From: an uncultured Rikenellaceae bacterium
Lineage (GTDB): Bacteria; Bacteroidota; Bacteroidia; Bacteroidales; Rikenellaceae
Length of the DNA stretch: 10,316 bases
Direction: 5' to 3'
Assembly (NCBI GenBank): GCA_949284665.1
Contig: CASDWR010000051.1
Span: 1 to 10,316 of the forward strand
Below are positions 1-7,434 of the stretch, piece by piece; position 1 is the first letter of the stretch; every line of letters begins with the position of its first letter. The position numbers and the translations under genes are program-made. The notes under the pieces were generated by a model, which did not search any database, was not told the origin of the DNA, and saw only the letters and a list, made by a program, of their open reading frames with translations.

Positions 1-2090
1 AATCCGCCCGAATAGATTTTCAACGAACTGTGCAATCCGTATTCCATGCTGAAGTAGGCGATTCGAGGGCCTTTTGCTTCCGACTTCTTATTCATGTATT
101 CTTGGAAAGCGGCATAAATGGCATCGAGTCTTCCCAAGAATTCCGAATCGGCCTCAAGTTCCTGAATACGTTTGTAATGGAGTTTGTCGAGGAATGAAAT
201 CGGGTTGCGTTCACATTCGACCCAAAGTTCTTCGTCGATGTATTCGAAGAGTTCGTGCGCCCCCAGTGTCCAGGACCACCACAGGTTTTTCGACAGTACT
301 TCCAACGGGTGCAACCGTTCGGGAAGACTTTTTTCCACCATCAGACGTGTCCATGTCGGGGTATTGCTTACCAGCTGCTGGCGGACGAAATTGACCTGTT
401 CGTTATAGGCGCCGCCGCCATCATAAACCGCTTTGTTGGTACGGGCCACGGCATTGGTCATAGCCAGGTCGTATGCCTTGTAATAGTATTCGATCAGATT
501 TTCCCAGAGGGCTGTTTCGGAGATATGGCGGGCCGATTCCCGAACCGCGGCATACTCCTCTTCACTCATGGCGGCATATTTTTCGATGGATGCCGCGATC
601 CGGTCTATTACCTGGGCATCGTTGGTGTCGTTGCGTTCGATGACTTCGACCCCTTTGTGATCTTTGGCATGGTCCGCAACCCAGAGTCCGAAACCGGCCA
701 GAGTCGTCGTAATGGTCGGGACGGAGAATGCGACGCTTTCGAGCGGCGTATAACCCCACGGTTCGTAATAGGAGGCAAAGACCGTTACGTCCATGCCTGC
801 CAGCAATTCATAATAGGGTTTGTTGAAAATCCCGTCGTCACCTTGCAGGTAAGAAGGAACGAAAATGACCTTGACGCGGCTCGATGGGTCGAGCAGGCGG
901 CTGTCCCGCATGGAGCGCATGATGGGATCCCAATCCGGATTGGAAAGGTAATGGGTCGTATGAGGTGAAAGGTTGGTGTCGATGGGTGAGTCCGCATTTT
1001 TCAGATGGGCGATCAGGTCCTTGCGCGGGCCGTCATTGCCTGCGGGAACAGTGAGATAAGCCAGGATCTCCCGATCGTTTTGCCCGTTTTCGGCCAGACG
1101 TTTGAGCGATTCCATGAAAACGTCAAGTCCCTTGTTTTTGAATTCATACCGTCCGCTTGTGCCGACTATCAAAGGCTCTTTCTCGAATTTATGCCCCAGA
1201 CAGGCCTCGGCCACCCGGATCATCACCTCGCGCGCTTGCCGGCGTTTGTCGTCGAATTCCGCGCCTTTCCAGACAAAATCGTCTTCGAAGCCATTCGGTG
1301 TAACGATACCGACTTCGTTACCGAGTAGGTATTTGCACTCTTTTGCCGTGATGTCACTGACGGTGCAGAAACAGTCGTGGTAACCCGCAGCTATCTTTTC
1401 CAGAGAGTGTTTGGCTACCACGTTGTATTGGCGTGCGAAATCATCCGCATTGTATTGGGAAAGGTTTCCGTAGAGCGGAAGTCCGTTTCCGGCGATGCAA
1501 CGCCCCATGACAGTGGCATGTGTAGTGAACAGTGTTGCGGTATAGGGGGCATTTTTGCGGAGGTAAAGGCCGCCGCTGGCCGTCATCCATTCGTGAAAAT
1601 GGGCCGCTGTCCGATCGGTCGACGAACAGAAGGTTTCGATATAGCTTTCGATAACCTTCCCTGCCGCGTAACCGAAAAGTACCGGTTCGATGTAATCCCA
1701 CTGTCCGCTGATGGAGTCCACATGGTAAGTCTCCCAGAGAAATTTGAGAATGTCGTCTTTGTGCGAAATGAACGAACTGAAGTCGACCAGGATGGCGATC
1801 GGATTCCCGTTTACTTTCCAACGTCCTACCCGGATACGGATTCCGTCGTTGTAAACCATTTGTCTCCAATTCTTGAGCAGATTCGAATCTTCCTCGAATT
1901 CCGGATTATTATTGTCTCCCCGGTTGATATCGGGTCCGATAAGAATATATTTATCTCCCAACTGACTGGCGATCGTCTGTGCTTTCGTGGCTACTACGGT
2001 ATGGATACCGCCTACCTTGTTGCATACTTCCCAACTTACTTCGAACAAATAGTCGGGCAGTTGCAGCGTTTCGTTTTTTATCACTGTCAT
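1..2090 (-). CDS. Glycogen synthase / alpha-glucan phosphorylase fusion (3' end beyond window)
   Basis: The frame is open from ATG 2090 to the left edge, giving 696 complete codons with no stop. The N-terminal part (about residues 1-550) is a GT3, eukaryote-type glycogen synthase: it opens LPDYLFEVSWEVCNKVGGIH (residues 12-31), has HFHEWM from residue 164, and carries the catalytic YEPWGYTPLE motif with the two glutamates at 443 and 451. From about residue 589 a second module begins, LPERLHPLEVLSKNLWWSW, which matches the DUF3417 region at the start of GT35 alpha-glucan phosphorylases. The phosphorylase signature AYFSMEYGL starts at residue 678, just before the edge. Such fusions of about 1400 residues are known in Bacteroidetes, so roughly half the protein is missing. 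Expected roles are elongation of alpha-1,4-glucan from a nucleotide sugar and phosphorolysis to glucose-1-phosphate, in the cytoplasm. No Shine-Dalgarno is seen; a -7 promoter match lies 52 bases upstream. Confidence 0.9.
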   Translation of the reverse strand, partial: MTVIKNETLQLPDYLFEVSWEVCNKVGGIHTVVATKAQTIASQLGDKYILIGPDINRGDNNNPEFEEDSNLLKNWRQMVYNDGIRIRVGRWKVNGNPIAILVDFSSFISHKDDILKFLWETYHVDSISGQWDYIEPVLFGYAAGKVIESYIETFCSSTDRTAAHFHEWMTASGGLYLRKNAPYTATLFTTHATVMGRCIAGNGLPLYGNLSQYNADDFARQYNVVAKHSLEKIAAGYHDCFCTVSDITAKECKYLLGNEVGIVTPNGFEDDFVWKGAEFDDKRRQAREVMIRVAEACLGHKFEKEPLIVGTSGRYEFKNKGLDVFMESLKRLAENGQNDREILAYLTVPAGNDGPRKDLIAHLKNADSPIDTNLSPHTTHYLSNPDWDPIMRSMRDSRLLDPSSRVKVIFVPSYLQGDDGIFNKPYYELLAGMDVTVFASYYEPWGYTPLESVAFSVPTITTTLAGFGLWVADHAKDHKGVEVIERNDTNDAQVIDRIAASIEKYAAMSEEEYAAVRESARHISETALWENLIEYYYKAYDLAMTNAVARTNKAVYDGGGAYNEQVNFVRQQLVSNTPTWTRLMVEKSLPERLHPLEVLSKNLWWSWTLGAHELFEYIDEELWVECERNPISFLDKLHYKRIQELEADSEFLGRLDAIYAAFQEYMNKKSEAKGPRIAYFSMEYGLHSSLKIYSGG

Positions 2091-2141
2091 TTTTTCGGAT
2101 TTTTTTCTGTTTCACGGCGATTCGTCGCATGGAACCGCGCT

Positions 2142-2150
2142 GCAAAATTA
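2142..2150 (-). promoter_or_regulatory. Bacteroidetes-type -7 element for the glycogen synthase/phosphorylase gene
   Basis: On the minus strand the bases read TAATTTTGC, a full match to TAnnTTTGY. It lies in an AT-rich stretch between hemW and the fusion gene and predicts a leader of about 45 nt. No clean TTTG -33 element is visible at the usual distance, so the assignment rests on the -7 match and its position. Confidence 0.5.
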
Positions 2151-2216
2151 TTAAAATATATTTGGTTCATAAAATAAATTGTCTGTTTTATGGGACTACC
2201 AGTAGCGTTTAGTTTC

Positions 2217-2241
2217 CAAACCGTTCGGGTATGTCGGTTTG
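2217..2241 (-). other. Stem-loop just downstream of hemW
   Basis: A perfect 7-bp inverted repeat (CAAACCG and CGGTTTG) encloses an 11-base loop, starting 12 bases after the hemW stop. No T-run follows on the minus strand, so it is not a canonical intrinsic terminator. It could be an RNA 3'-end stabiliser or a weak terminator. Confidence 0.3.
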
Positions 2242-2252
2242 TGCTGTCGATG

Positions 2253-3386
2253 TCAGGATCGGATGTCGAACAATTCGCCGATGATGTAGTCGGCGATCAG
2301 AAAACGTTCCGGGGGCAGCCAATATTTTTTGCCGTCGGTTTTTAATGAGCCGTTTTCGATGAAACGTCGGGCCGAATGGAGAAAAAATTGCAATTTGCGT
2401 GCCCCGAAGAGTGATTCGAGCCGGTTTAGGTCGATTCCCTCTGCCGTGCGTAACGAGACCATCACAAACTCATTGTATCGTTCTTCAGAATTCAGACGCT
2501 CATATGTATAGATGGTTTCAGTGCCGGCTTCCGCGATGTATCGGGACAGCGAAGCTACTGTTTGCCATCTTGTGTCGCCGTCGTACGAGTGGGCGGCAGG
2601 GCCGACTCCAAGGTAGGGCGTGTCGTTCCAATAACTGGAATTATGCCGTGAACGATAACCTGCAAGGGCGAAATTCGATATTTCATAGTGTTCGAATTCC
2701 GCTTCCGTCAACATCCTGTGGAGAAGCAGGTATTCCGTTTCGCTGCATGTTTCGTCGACCGGCTGCAATTCACCGCGTTCCGCCTTGATCCCGAATGGCG
2801 TACGGGGTTCGAATGTCAGATGGTAGGCTGAAACGTGTTGTACCTGCAACGATAAAGCCGTTTCGATGTTGTTTTCCCACTCTTCGATTGTCATTCCGGG
2901 AATACCGTAGATGAGGTCGATCGAGATGTTGTCGAATCCCAGATTTTGTGCCTTTTGGACCGCATCGATTGCTTGACGGGCCGTGTGGCGGCGATTCATG
3001 AAAGTCAGGTCCCGGTCGATAAAGGACTGGATCCCGATGCTCAGCCGGTTGATCGGAGTGGCGGTGCGCAGGGCCTGCAGATATTCCGTCGTTAGGTCGT
3101 CCGGATTGGCTTCGACGGTAATTTCCCCGACGTCGTCGCATCCCCATAATTTTTCGGCCACGGTGAGCAGATGGCCCAGTTCGTCCGGCGAACAGGTGGT
3201 TGGGGTCCCCCCTCCCAGATAGATTGTCTCCAGGCGGTGCTTGTCCATGAATATACGGCGATGCTGCATCTCTTTGATGAGTGCGTTCAAAAGCGCTTCC
3301 TTCTTCGAAAGTGAGGCGCTTTTGTAGAAATCGCAGTATCCGCAAACCTTTTTGCAAAAAGGAATATGTATGTAAAGTCCCGCCAT
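2253..3386 (-). CDS. hemW: Radical-SAM heme chaperone HemW (HemN-like, coproporphyrinogen oxidase family)
   Basis: The product has 377 residues, normal for HemW. It begins MAGLYIHIPFCKKVCGYCDF; the radical-SAM cysteines are C11, C15 and C18. The position two after the third cysteine is F20, as in HemW; true coproporphyrinogen dehydrogenase HemN has a further Cys there. GGGTP at 58-62 is the SAM-binding glycine motif, and a HemN C-terminal-like domain fills the last ~80 residues. HemW binds heme and passes it to membrane respiratory proteins; it is not an oxidase. The frame extends upstream to a TTG at 3419, but ATG 3386 is preferred because family members start M-A-G-(I/L)-Y-I-H-I-P-F-C. No promoter match was found upstream. 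It is divergent from pckA and lies upstream of the glycogen gene on the same strand. The main alternative, HemN, is made unlikely by the cysteine pattern. Confidence 0.92.
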   Translation of the reverse strand: MAGLYIHIPFCKKVCGYCDFYKSASLSKKEALLNALIKEMQHRRIFMDKHRLETIYLGGGTPTTCSPDELGHLLTVAEKLWGCDDVGEITVEANPDDLTTEYLQALRTATPINRLSIGIQSFIDRDLTFMNRRHTARQAIDAVQKAQNLGFDNISIDLIYGIPGMTIEEWENNIETALSLQVQHVSAYHLTFEPRTPFGIKAERGELQPVDETCSETEYLLLHRMLTEAEFEHYEISNFALAGYRSRHNSSYWNDTPYLGVGPAAHSYDGDTRWQTVASLSRYIAEAGTETIYTYERLNSEERYNEFVMVSLRTAEGIDLNRLESLFGARKLQFFLHSARRFIENGSLKTDGKKYWLPPERFLIADYIIGELFDIRS

Positions 3387-3514
3387 CGGTCCGGTTATTG
3401 TAGGCCAAAATTTCTCCAATATAACAAAAAACGACGAAATTTGTCGGCCGTTATAAAATTTTTATTCTCGCAGACGTTGGAGATGCTGATTAAAGAATTA
3501 TCGGATCGAAAATT

Positions 3515-3528
3515 ATCTGCGTGCAGAT
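3515..3528. promoter_or_regulatory. 14-base near-perfect palindrome in the hemW-pckA divergent spacer
   Basis: The bases read ATCTGC-GT-GCAGAT, two 6-base arms around a 2-base centre. It sits about 60 bases upstream of the pckA -35 region, in AT-rich DNA. Its size and symmetry would suit a dimeric DNA-binding regulator, but no second copy was noticed in the window and no regulator is implied. A chance palindrome is possible. Confidence 0.3.
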
Positions 3529-3589
3529 GAAAAATTAAAAATTTTTAAAAAAATACTGTTATTTGTGTAACAATAATGAAAAAAGTGGC

Positions 3590-3598
3590 TATCTTTGT
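3590..3598 (+). promoter_or_regulatory. Bacteroidetes-type -7 element for pckA
   Basis: The sequence TATCTTTGT is a full match to TAnnTTTGY. A TTTG occurs at 3562-3565, but the 24-base spacing is longer than the usual 19-21 for the -33 box. It predicts a transcription start near 3604 and a pckA leader of about 190 nt. Confidence 0.55.
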
Positions 3599-3798
3599 CG
3601 CGGGAATGGAGTATTGACACGAAGTCGAGAGTTATACGGCAAAAAGATATGATCGATTCCGCGGTATTTTTCGATTTTTGGCGTTGCGGTTATTGCAGGC
3701 AGTTGGGGATTTGGTTTCTGAACCGACAACCGAGATGTGAAAGTCCGCTTTCCCGATGATAATAGAAGTTAGGTGTTTAACTAAAAATAGATGTGATT

Positions 3799-5445
3799 AT
3801 GGCAAAGATCGATTTGAGCAAGTATGGGATCTCCGGTGTAAAAGAGATCGTGTACAATCCCTCTTACGAGCAGCTTTTCGAGGCGGAGATGGATCCGTCG
3901 CTCGAAGGTTACGAGAAGGGACAGTTGACCGATATGGGCGCTGTGAATGTGATGACCGGTATCTATACGGGCCGTTCGCCGAAAGACAAGTTTTTCGTGA
4001 TGGACGACACGACGCGGAATACCATCTGGTGGACCAGCGAAGAGTACAAGAACGACAACAAGCCCGTCACTCCCGAAACTTGGAAAGTTTTGAAAGATAT
4101 TGCATCCAAGGAGTTGTCCAACAAGAAACTTTATGTGATGGATACTTTCTGCGGGGCCAATGAAAACACCCGCCTGAAGATCCGTTTCATCATGGAAGTG
4201 GCTTGGCAGGCACATTTTGTGAAGAATATGTTCATCCGTCCCACCGAGGAGGAACTGGCCAACTACGGCGAACCCGATTTCGTGGTACTGACGGCATCGA
4301 AAGCCAAAGTTGAGAACTACAAGGAACTTGGGTTGAATTCCGAGACGGCCGTAGTATTCAATCTGACCGAGAAAATGCAGGTAATCATCAATACATGGTA
4401 TGGCGGCGAGATGAAAAAAGGCATGTTCTCATATATGAATTATCTGCTTCCGCTCAAGGGGATTGCTTCGATGCACTGTTCGGCCAATACGAACAAAGCA
4501 GGTGAGACGGCGATTTTCTTCGGTCTTTCGGGAACGGGCAAGACGACGCTTTCGACCGACCCGAAACGTGAGTTGATCGGTGACGACGAACACGGATGGG
4601 ACGATGACGGTATTTTCAACTTCGAGGGAGGGTGTTATGCCAAAGTGATCAATCTCGACAAGGAGAGTGAACCCGACATCTGGAATGCCATCAAACGCGA
4701 TGCGCTGTTGGAAAACGTTACGGTGGACGAGAAGGGGCATATCGACTTTTCGGACAAGAGTGTGACAGAGAATACCCGCGTTTCCTACCCGATTTATCAT
4801 ATCAACAACATTGTGAAGCCGGTTTCGAAAGCTCCAGCTGCGAAAAAGGTGATTTTCCTGTCGGCCGATGCATTCGGTGTACTGCCGCCCGTGTCGATTC
4901 TGACTCCGGAGCAAACCAAATATTATTTCCTTTCGGGTTTTACGGCCAAGCTGGCGGGTACCGAACGTGGAATTACCGAACCGACCCCTACCTTCTCGGC
5001 TTGTTTCGGTGCGGCGTTCCTGTCGCTTCATCCCACCAAATACGGTGAAGAGCTGGTAAAACGAATGGAAAAGTCGGGGGCGACTGCTTATTTGGTCAAT
5101 ACCGGTTGGAACGGTACCGGCAAACGTATCTCGATCAAGGATACGCGTGGCATTATCGATGCTATTCTTGACGGTTCGATCGACAAGGCGCCGACCAAGC
5201 AGATCCCCTATTTCGACTTTAAGGTGCCTACGGCTTTGCCTGGAGTGGATCCTGCAATTCTTGATCCGCGCGACACATATAAGGATGTGGAAGAGTGGAA
5301 CAAAAAGGCTGTCGATCTGGCTGGCCGCTTCATCAAGAATTTTACCAAGTTCACGACCAATGAGGCAGGTAAGGCACTTGTTGCTGCCGGTCCTCATCTG
5401 GAGGAAAAGGAAGAGAAAAAAGGGTGTTGCTGCAGTAAGAAGTAA
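3799..5445 (+). CDS. pckA: ATP-dependent phosphoenolpyruvate carboxykinase
   Basis: The product has 548 residues. It converts oxaloacetate and ATP to PEP, CO2 and ADP. In gluconeogenesis this makes PEP; in many anaerobes the reverse reaction fixes CO2 on the route to succinate. Visible family features are GRSPKDKF (58-65, substrate-binding Arg), the kinase-1a P-loop GLSGTGKTT (242-250), GDDEHGW (261-267, metal-binding aspartates), and [18 protein letters not shown] (390-407). ATG 3799 is chosen because the protein then begins [10 protein letters not shown] like Bacteroidales homologues; a GTG two codons earlier is the only upstream in-frame alternative. No Shine-Dalgarno is seen, which is normal in this phylum. 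The usual fold ends about GPHL (residue 534); the remaining 14 residues form a charged tail with three adjacent cysteines. It is monocistronic, with its own promoter and terminator. Confidence 0.97.
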   Translation: MAKIDLSKYGISGVKEIVYNPSYEQLFEAEMDPSLEGYEKGQLTDMGAVNVMTGIYTGRSPKDKFFVMDDTTRNTIWWTSEEYKNDNKPVTPETWKVLKDIASKELSNKKLYVMDTFCGANENTRLKIRFIMEVAWQAHFVKNMFIRPTEEELANYGEPDFVVLTASKAKVENYKELGLNSETAVVFNLTEKMQVIINTWYGGEMKKGMFSYMNYLLPLKGIASMHCSANTNKAGETAIFFGLSGTGKTTLSTDPKRELIGDDEHGWDDDGIFNFEGGCYAKVINLDKESEPDIWNAIKRDALLENVTVDEKGHIDFSDKSVTENTRVSYPIYHINNIVKPVSKAPAAKKVIFLSADAFGVLPPVSILTPEQTKYYFLSGFTAKLAGTERGITEPTPTFSACFGAAFLSLHPTKYGEELVKRMEKSGATAYLVNTGWNGTGKRISIKDTRGIIDAILDGSIDKAPTKQIPYFDFKVPTALPGVDPAILDPRDTYKDVEEWNKKAVDLAGRFIKNFTKFTTNEAGKALVAAGPHLEEKEEKKGCCCSKK

Positions 5446-5467
5446 CAGTGTATTTTCATCCGATAGA

Positions 5468-5506
5468 CGGGGGAGGCTCTTTGTGAAAGAGCTTCCCCCG
5501 TTTTTT
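5468..5506 (+). terminator. Intrinsic terminator of pckA
   Basis: Two 15-base arms (5468-5482 and 5486-5500) pair completely with one G-U wobble around a 3-base loop. The stem is G+C-rich at its base and is followed by six T residues. It starts 22 bases after the pckA stop, so pckA transcription almost certainly ends here. Confidence 0.93.
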
Positions 5507-5661
5507 GCTGTCGAATGGTCGCGGATATGAGAAATACCGTCGGGCAGTTTCGGCATGTTGTGGAAGCGGTATCCCGATGCATGGCCGACGGGGTCGAGAA
5601 AAAGGCAGGCATTGCCAGGATTGTGTCGCCCCGCTGATATCCGTTGGATCGATAATTTCGT

Positions 5662-5670
5662 TATTTTTGT
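5662..5670 (+). promoter_or_regulatory. Bacteroidetes-type -7 element for the exonuclease gene
   Basis: The bases read TATTTTTGT, a full TAnnTTTGY match lying 20 bases before ATG 5691. No good -33 element is seen at normal spacing. If real, transcription starts near 5676, after the in-frame ATG at 5673, which favours the ATG at 5691 as start. The preceding 155 bases (5507-5661) hold no supported gene. Confidence 0.45.
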
Positions 5671-5690
5671 CAATGGGAAAAAGCAAAGGA

Positions 5691-6185
5691 ATGGAAGATT
5701 TTGCAGCAATCGATTTTGAAACGGCCAACCGGCACCGTTCGAGCATTTGCAGCATCGGAGTGGTGGTCGTACGTCACGGAGTGATTGTGGACACATTCTA
5801 TCGGTTGGTGAAGCCATATCCGAACTATTATTCCCGTTTCACTACCGAAATACACGGCCTTACGCAGGCCGATACGGCCGACGCGCCTCTTTTCTCGGAA
5901 GTGTGGGCCGAAGTCGCACCGCACATCGACGGCCTGCCGCTGGTCGCACACAATAGTTCATTCGATGAAGGGTGCCTGCGTGCCGTTTTCGAATCGTGCG
6001 GAATTCCCTATCCTGGATATACGTTCTTGTGTACCTGTCGTGCCTCGCGTCGCATATTCGGTCGACAGTTGCCCGACCACCGGTTGAAAACAGTGGCGGC
6101 ACGGTGTGGATTCGAACTGGAGAATCATCACCATGCGTTGGCTGATGCCGAAGCGTGTGCGCATATCGCAATGAAAATATTGTAG
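5691..6185 (+). CDS. DnaQ-like 3'-5' exonuclease (DEDDh family), single domain
   Basis: The product has 164 residues and is essentially one RNase T/DnaQ exonuclease domain. All three motifs are present: ExoI in FAAIDFETA (D8, E10), ExoII in LVAHNSSFDEG (D92), and ExoIII in HHALADAEA (H147 with D152). The H-x4-D arrangement places it in the DEDDh class, so it should hydrolyse DNA or RNA from the 3' end with two metal ions. The product is often annotated as a DNA polymerase III epsilon-like protein, but this short form lacks an extra polymerase-binding tail, so its role (repair, proofreading in trans or RNA trimming) is open. ATG 5691 is preferred because the protein then begins MEDFAAIDFET; ATG 5673 would add six residues. 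It stands alone between the pckA terminator and a convergent spacer. Confidence 0.88.
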   Translation: MEDFAAIDFETANRHRSSICSIGVVVVRHGVIVDTFYRLVKPYPNYYSRFTTEIHGLTQADTADAPLFSEVWAEVAPHIDGLPLVAHNSSFDEGCLRAVFESCGIPYPGYTFLCTCRASRRIFGRQLPDHRLKTVAARCGFELENHHHALADAEACAHIAMKIL

Positions 6186-6237
6186 ATGCCCGCCATGTTG
6201 TAATCCGGCTTGCTGTTGTTTGAGGTCTTAATTATGA

Positions 6238-6267
6238 GGGAAGAGCCGCGGTGATTCCGCCCTTCCC
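6238..6267 (+). other. Upstream hairpin overlapping the exonuclease terminator
   Basis: GGGAAG (6238-6243) pairs with CTTCCC (6262-6267), with an inner GCGG/CCGC helix. The last three bases, CCC at 6265-6267, are also the start of the next hairpin, so the two structures exclude each other. No T-run follows this one. Confidence 0.35.
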
Positions 6268-6295
6268 GTTAAAATTTCTGAACGGGTAATTTTTT
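6265..6295 (+). terminator. Probable intrinsic terminator of the exonuclease gene
   Basis: CCCGTT (6265-6270) and AACGGG (6281-6286) form a perfect 6-bp stem with a 10-base A/T-rich loop, followed by TAATTTTTT. It lies about 80 bases after the exonuclease stop. The stem is short, so it may be weak. Confidence 0.5.
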
Positions 6296-6408
6296 AAATG
6301 CCACCCTTTTTGTGTGGGGACTGCCGGCATCAGTTGCTTGTTAGGGATTTATCGAAACTTTTCGAGACACGAAACGTTCGGGTTCGATTCCGGGAGCAAA
6401 AGATATGT

Positions 6409-6442
6409 CGATTGGTTCCCGATCGATACCGGGAACCAATCG
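6409..6442 (-). terminator. Long perfect inverted repeat, possible terminator of the esterase gene
   Basis: Two 13-base arms (6409-6421 and 6430-6442) are perfect reverse complements around an 8-base loop. On the minus strand the hairpin begins 28 bases after the esterase stop and is followed by ATATCTTTT, a weak T-tract. Terminator function for the esterase is the simplest reading; a protein-binding palindrome is an alternative. The rest of the 284-base convergent spacer (6186-6469) holds no supported gene. Confidence 0.45.
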
Positions 6443-6469
6443 CTCAACAATGATGGACCTGATGCAGAT

Positions 6470-7306
6470 TTATTCGGAACGCCCTGCCGGATCGGTGTTG
6501 AAAAATTCGTGGAAGAAAAGGATCTGGTAAAGGATCGAATTTCTCCAATATTTAGCGTTGTGTTCACCGGGTCGGACGATAAAATCGTGTTCGATATTGC
6601 GGTAGAGCATCTCTTCGTGGAGTTTCAGGTTGACGGGATAGAAAAAATCCTCCGTGCCGCAATCGATTATGATTTTCAGTGAATGGGGCTTTATCCGATA
6701 GAGTTGGTTGATGACCGTGTGGTTATCCCATCTTTCCGGGTTTTCGTCGTAGTCGCCCAGTCGCAGGGACATGTCCCAGTTATCCGGGAAAGGTCGGATG
6801 TCCACACCGCCGCTGGTGGAACCGCAAGCGCCGAAAGTATCGGGATGGCGGATGCCGAGCCATAGACCTCCGTGACCGCCCATGCTCAAACCGGTGATGG
6901 CTCGTCCGGCAGGTTCGGTACGGGTCGAGTAATGTGAGTCGATATAGTCGACCAGTTCGTGTGCTACGTAAGTTTCATAACGCATTTCGGGTTGTACCGG
7001 GCTGTCCCAATACCAACTGCTGCGATCTCCGTCCGGGCAGACAAATATGATTCCCAATCGGGTGGCGATTTCGGGAAGATCGGGTCGTATCGATATCCAT
7101 CCGTTTTCGTCGCCCCCGTATCCATGGAGCAAATAGAGTACGGGATATTGTTGCTCTTCGGTGTAATTGGCTGGAAGAACCACTACGTTGTCGATCTTTT
7201 TACCTTTCATCGCAGGACTTTCGATCGTGACATGTTCGACAGGGCCTGCTTGTGATAGCGTGACGGAAACAAGCAGCGATGTGATAAGCAGCAGAAATCG
7301 TTTCAT
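6470..7306 (-). CDS. Secreted alpha/beta-hydrolase, putative esterase family (esterase D / CE1-like)
   Basis: The product has 278 residues. It starts MKRFLLLITSLLVSVTLSQA, a clear Sec signal peptide with probable cleavage after A20 and no lipobox cysteine, so the mature protein should be periplasmic or exported. The fold is the putative-esterase type: oxyanion-region HGYGG (61-65), nucleophile elbow GLSMGG (139-144) with Ser141, probable acid Asp220 in CGTED, and probable base His249 in PGEHN. The family includes S-formylglutathione hydrolase, antigen 85 and feruloyl/acetyl-xylan esterases. The signal peptide argues against a cytoplasmic formylglutathione role and favours hydrolysis of an extracellular or dietary ester. 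No polysaccharide-utilisation genes sit beside it in the window, so the substrate cannot be assigned. ATG 7306 is the natural start because it places the signal peptide at the N-terminus. Confidence 0.85.
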   Translation of the reverse strand: MKRFLLLITSLLVSVTLSQAGPVEHVTIESPAMKGKKIDNVVVLPANYTEEQQYPVLYLLHGYGGDENGWISIRPDLPEIATRLGIIFVCPDGDRSSWYWDSPVQPEMRYETYVAHELVDYIDSHYSTRTEPAGRAITGLSMGGHGGLWLGIRHPDTFGACGSTSGGVDIRPFPDNWDMSLRLGDYDENPERWDNHTVINQLYRIKPHSLKIIIDCGTEDFFYPVNLKLHEEMLYRNIEHDFIVRPGEHNAKYWRNSILYQILFFHEFFNTDPAGRSE

Positions 7307-7434
7307 TGCAGGTTGTTTTTTGTGTTGGCATTCAATGTTTTATAGCGTGAATCGGAATGTATTGTACACTCTTCCCGGATATGGCTTTCGAGTGGAGAGG
7401 AGTGCTTGTTGTCGGTCTGTATCCATACGTTTCG

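Noticed and set aside
3387..3419. Eleven-codon N-terminal extension of HemW from a TTG.
   Set aside because: The ATG at 3386 gives the conserved MAGLYIHIPFC start; the extension has no family similarity.
5527..5637. A 36-codon ATG frame between the pckA terminator and the exonuclease.
   Set aside because: It has no promoter, no ribosome-binding context and no recognisable features; frames of this length are expected by chance.
5505..5690. Upstream extension of the exonuclease frame by up to 62 codons.
   Set aside because: It would begin within the T-run of the pckA terminator, and the family's conserved N-terminus starts at 5691; the added residues look non-protein-like.
4429..5817. A 462-codon open frame on the minus strand opposite pckA.
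   Set aside because: It is antisense to a highly conserved gene, crosses its terminator, and shows no domain; it is a by-product of pckA codon usage.
6379..6400. A tRNA T-arm-like string (GGTTCGATTCC) in the convergent spacer, suggesting a tRNA or a tRNA-derived attachment site.
   Set aside because: The T-stem has a G-G mismatch, the would-be acceptor strand AGCAAAA has no matching partner ~60 bases upstream, and no D- or anticodon arm can be drawn. No integrase is nearby.
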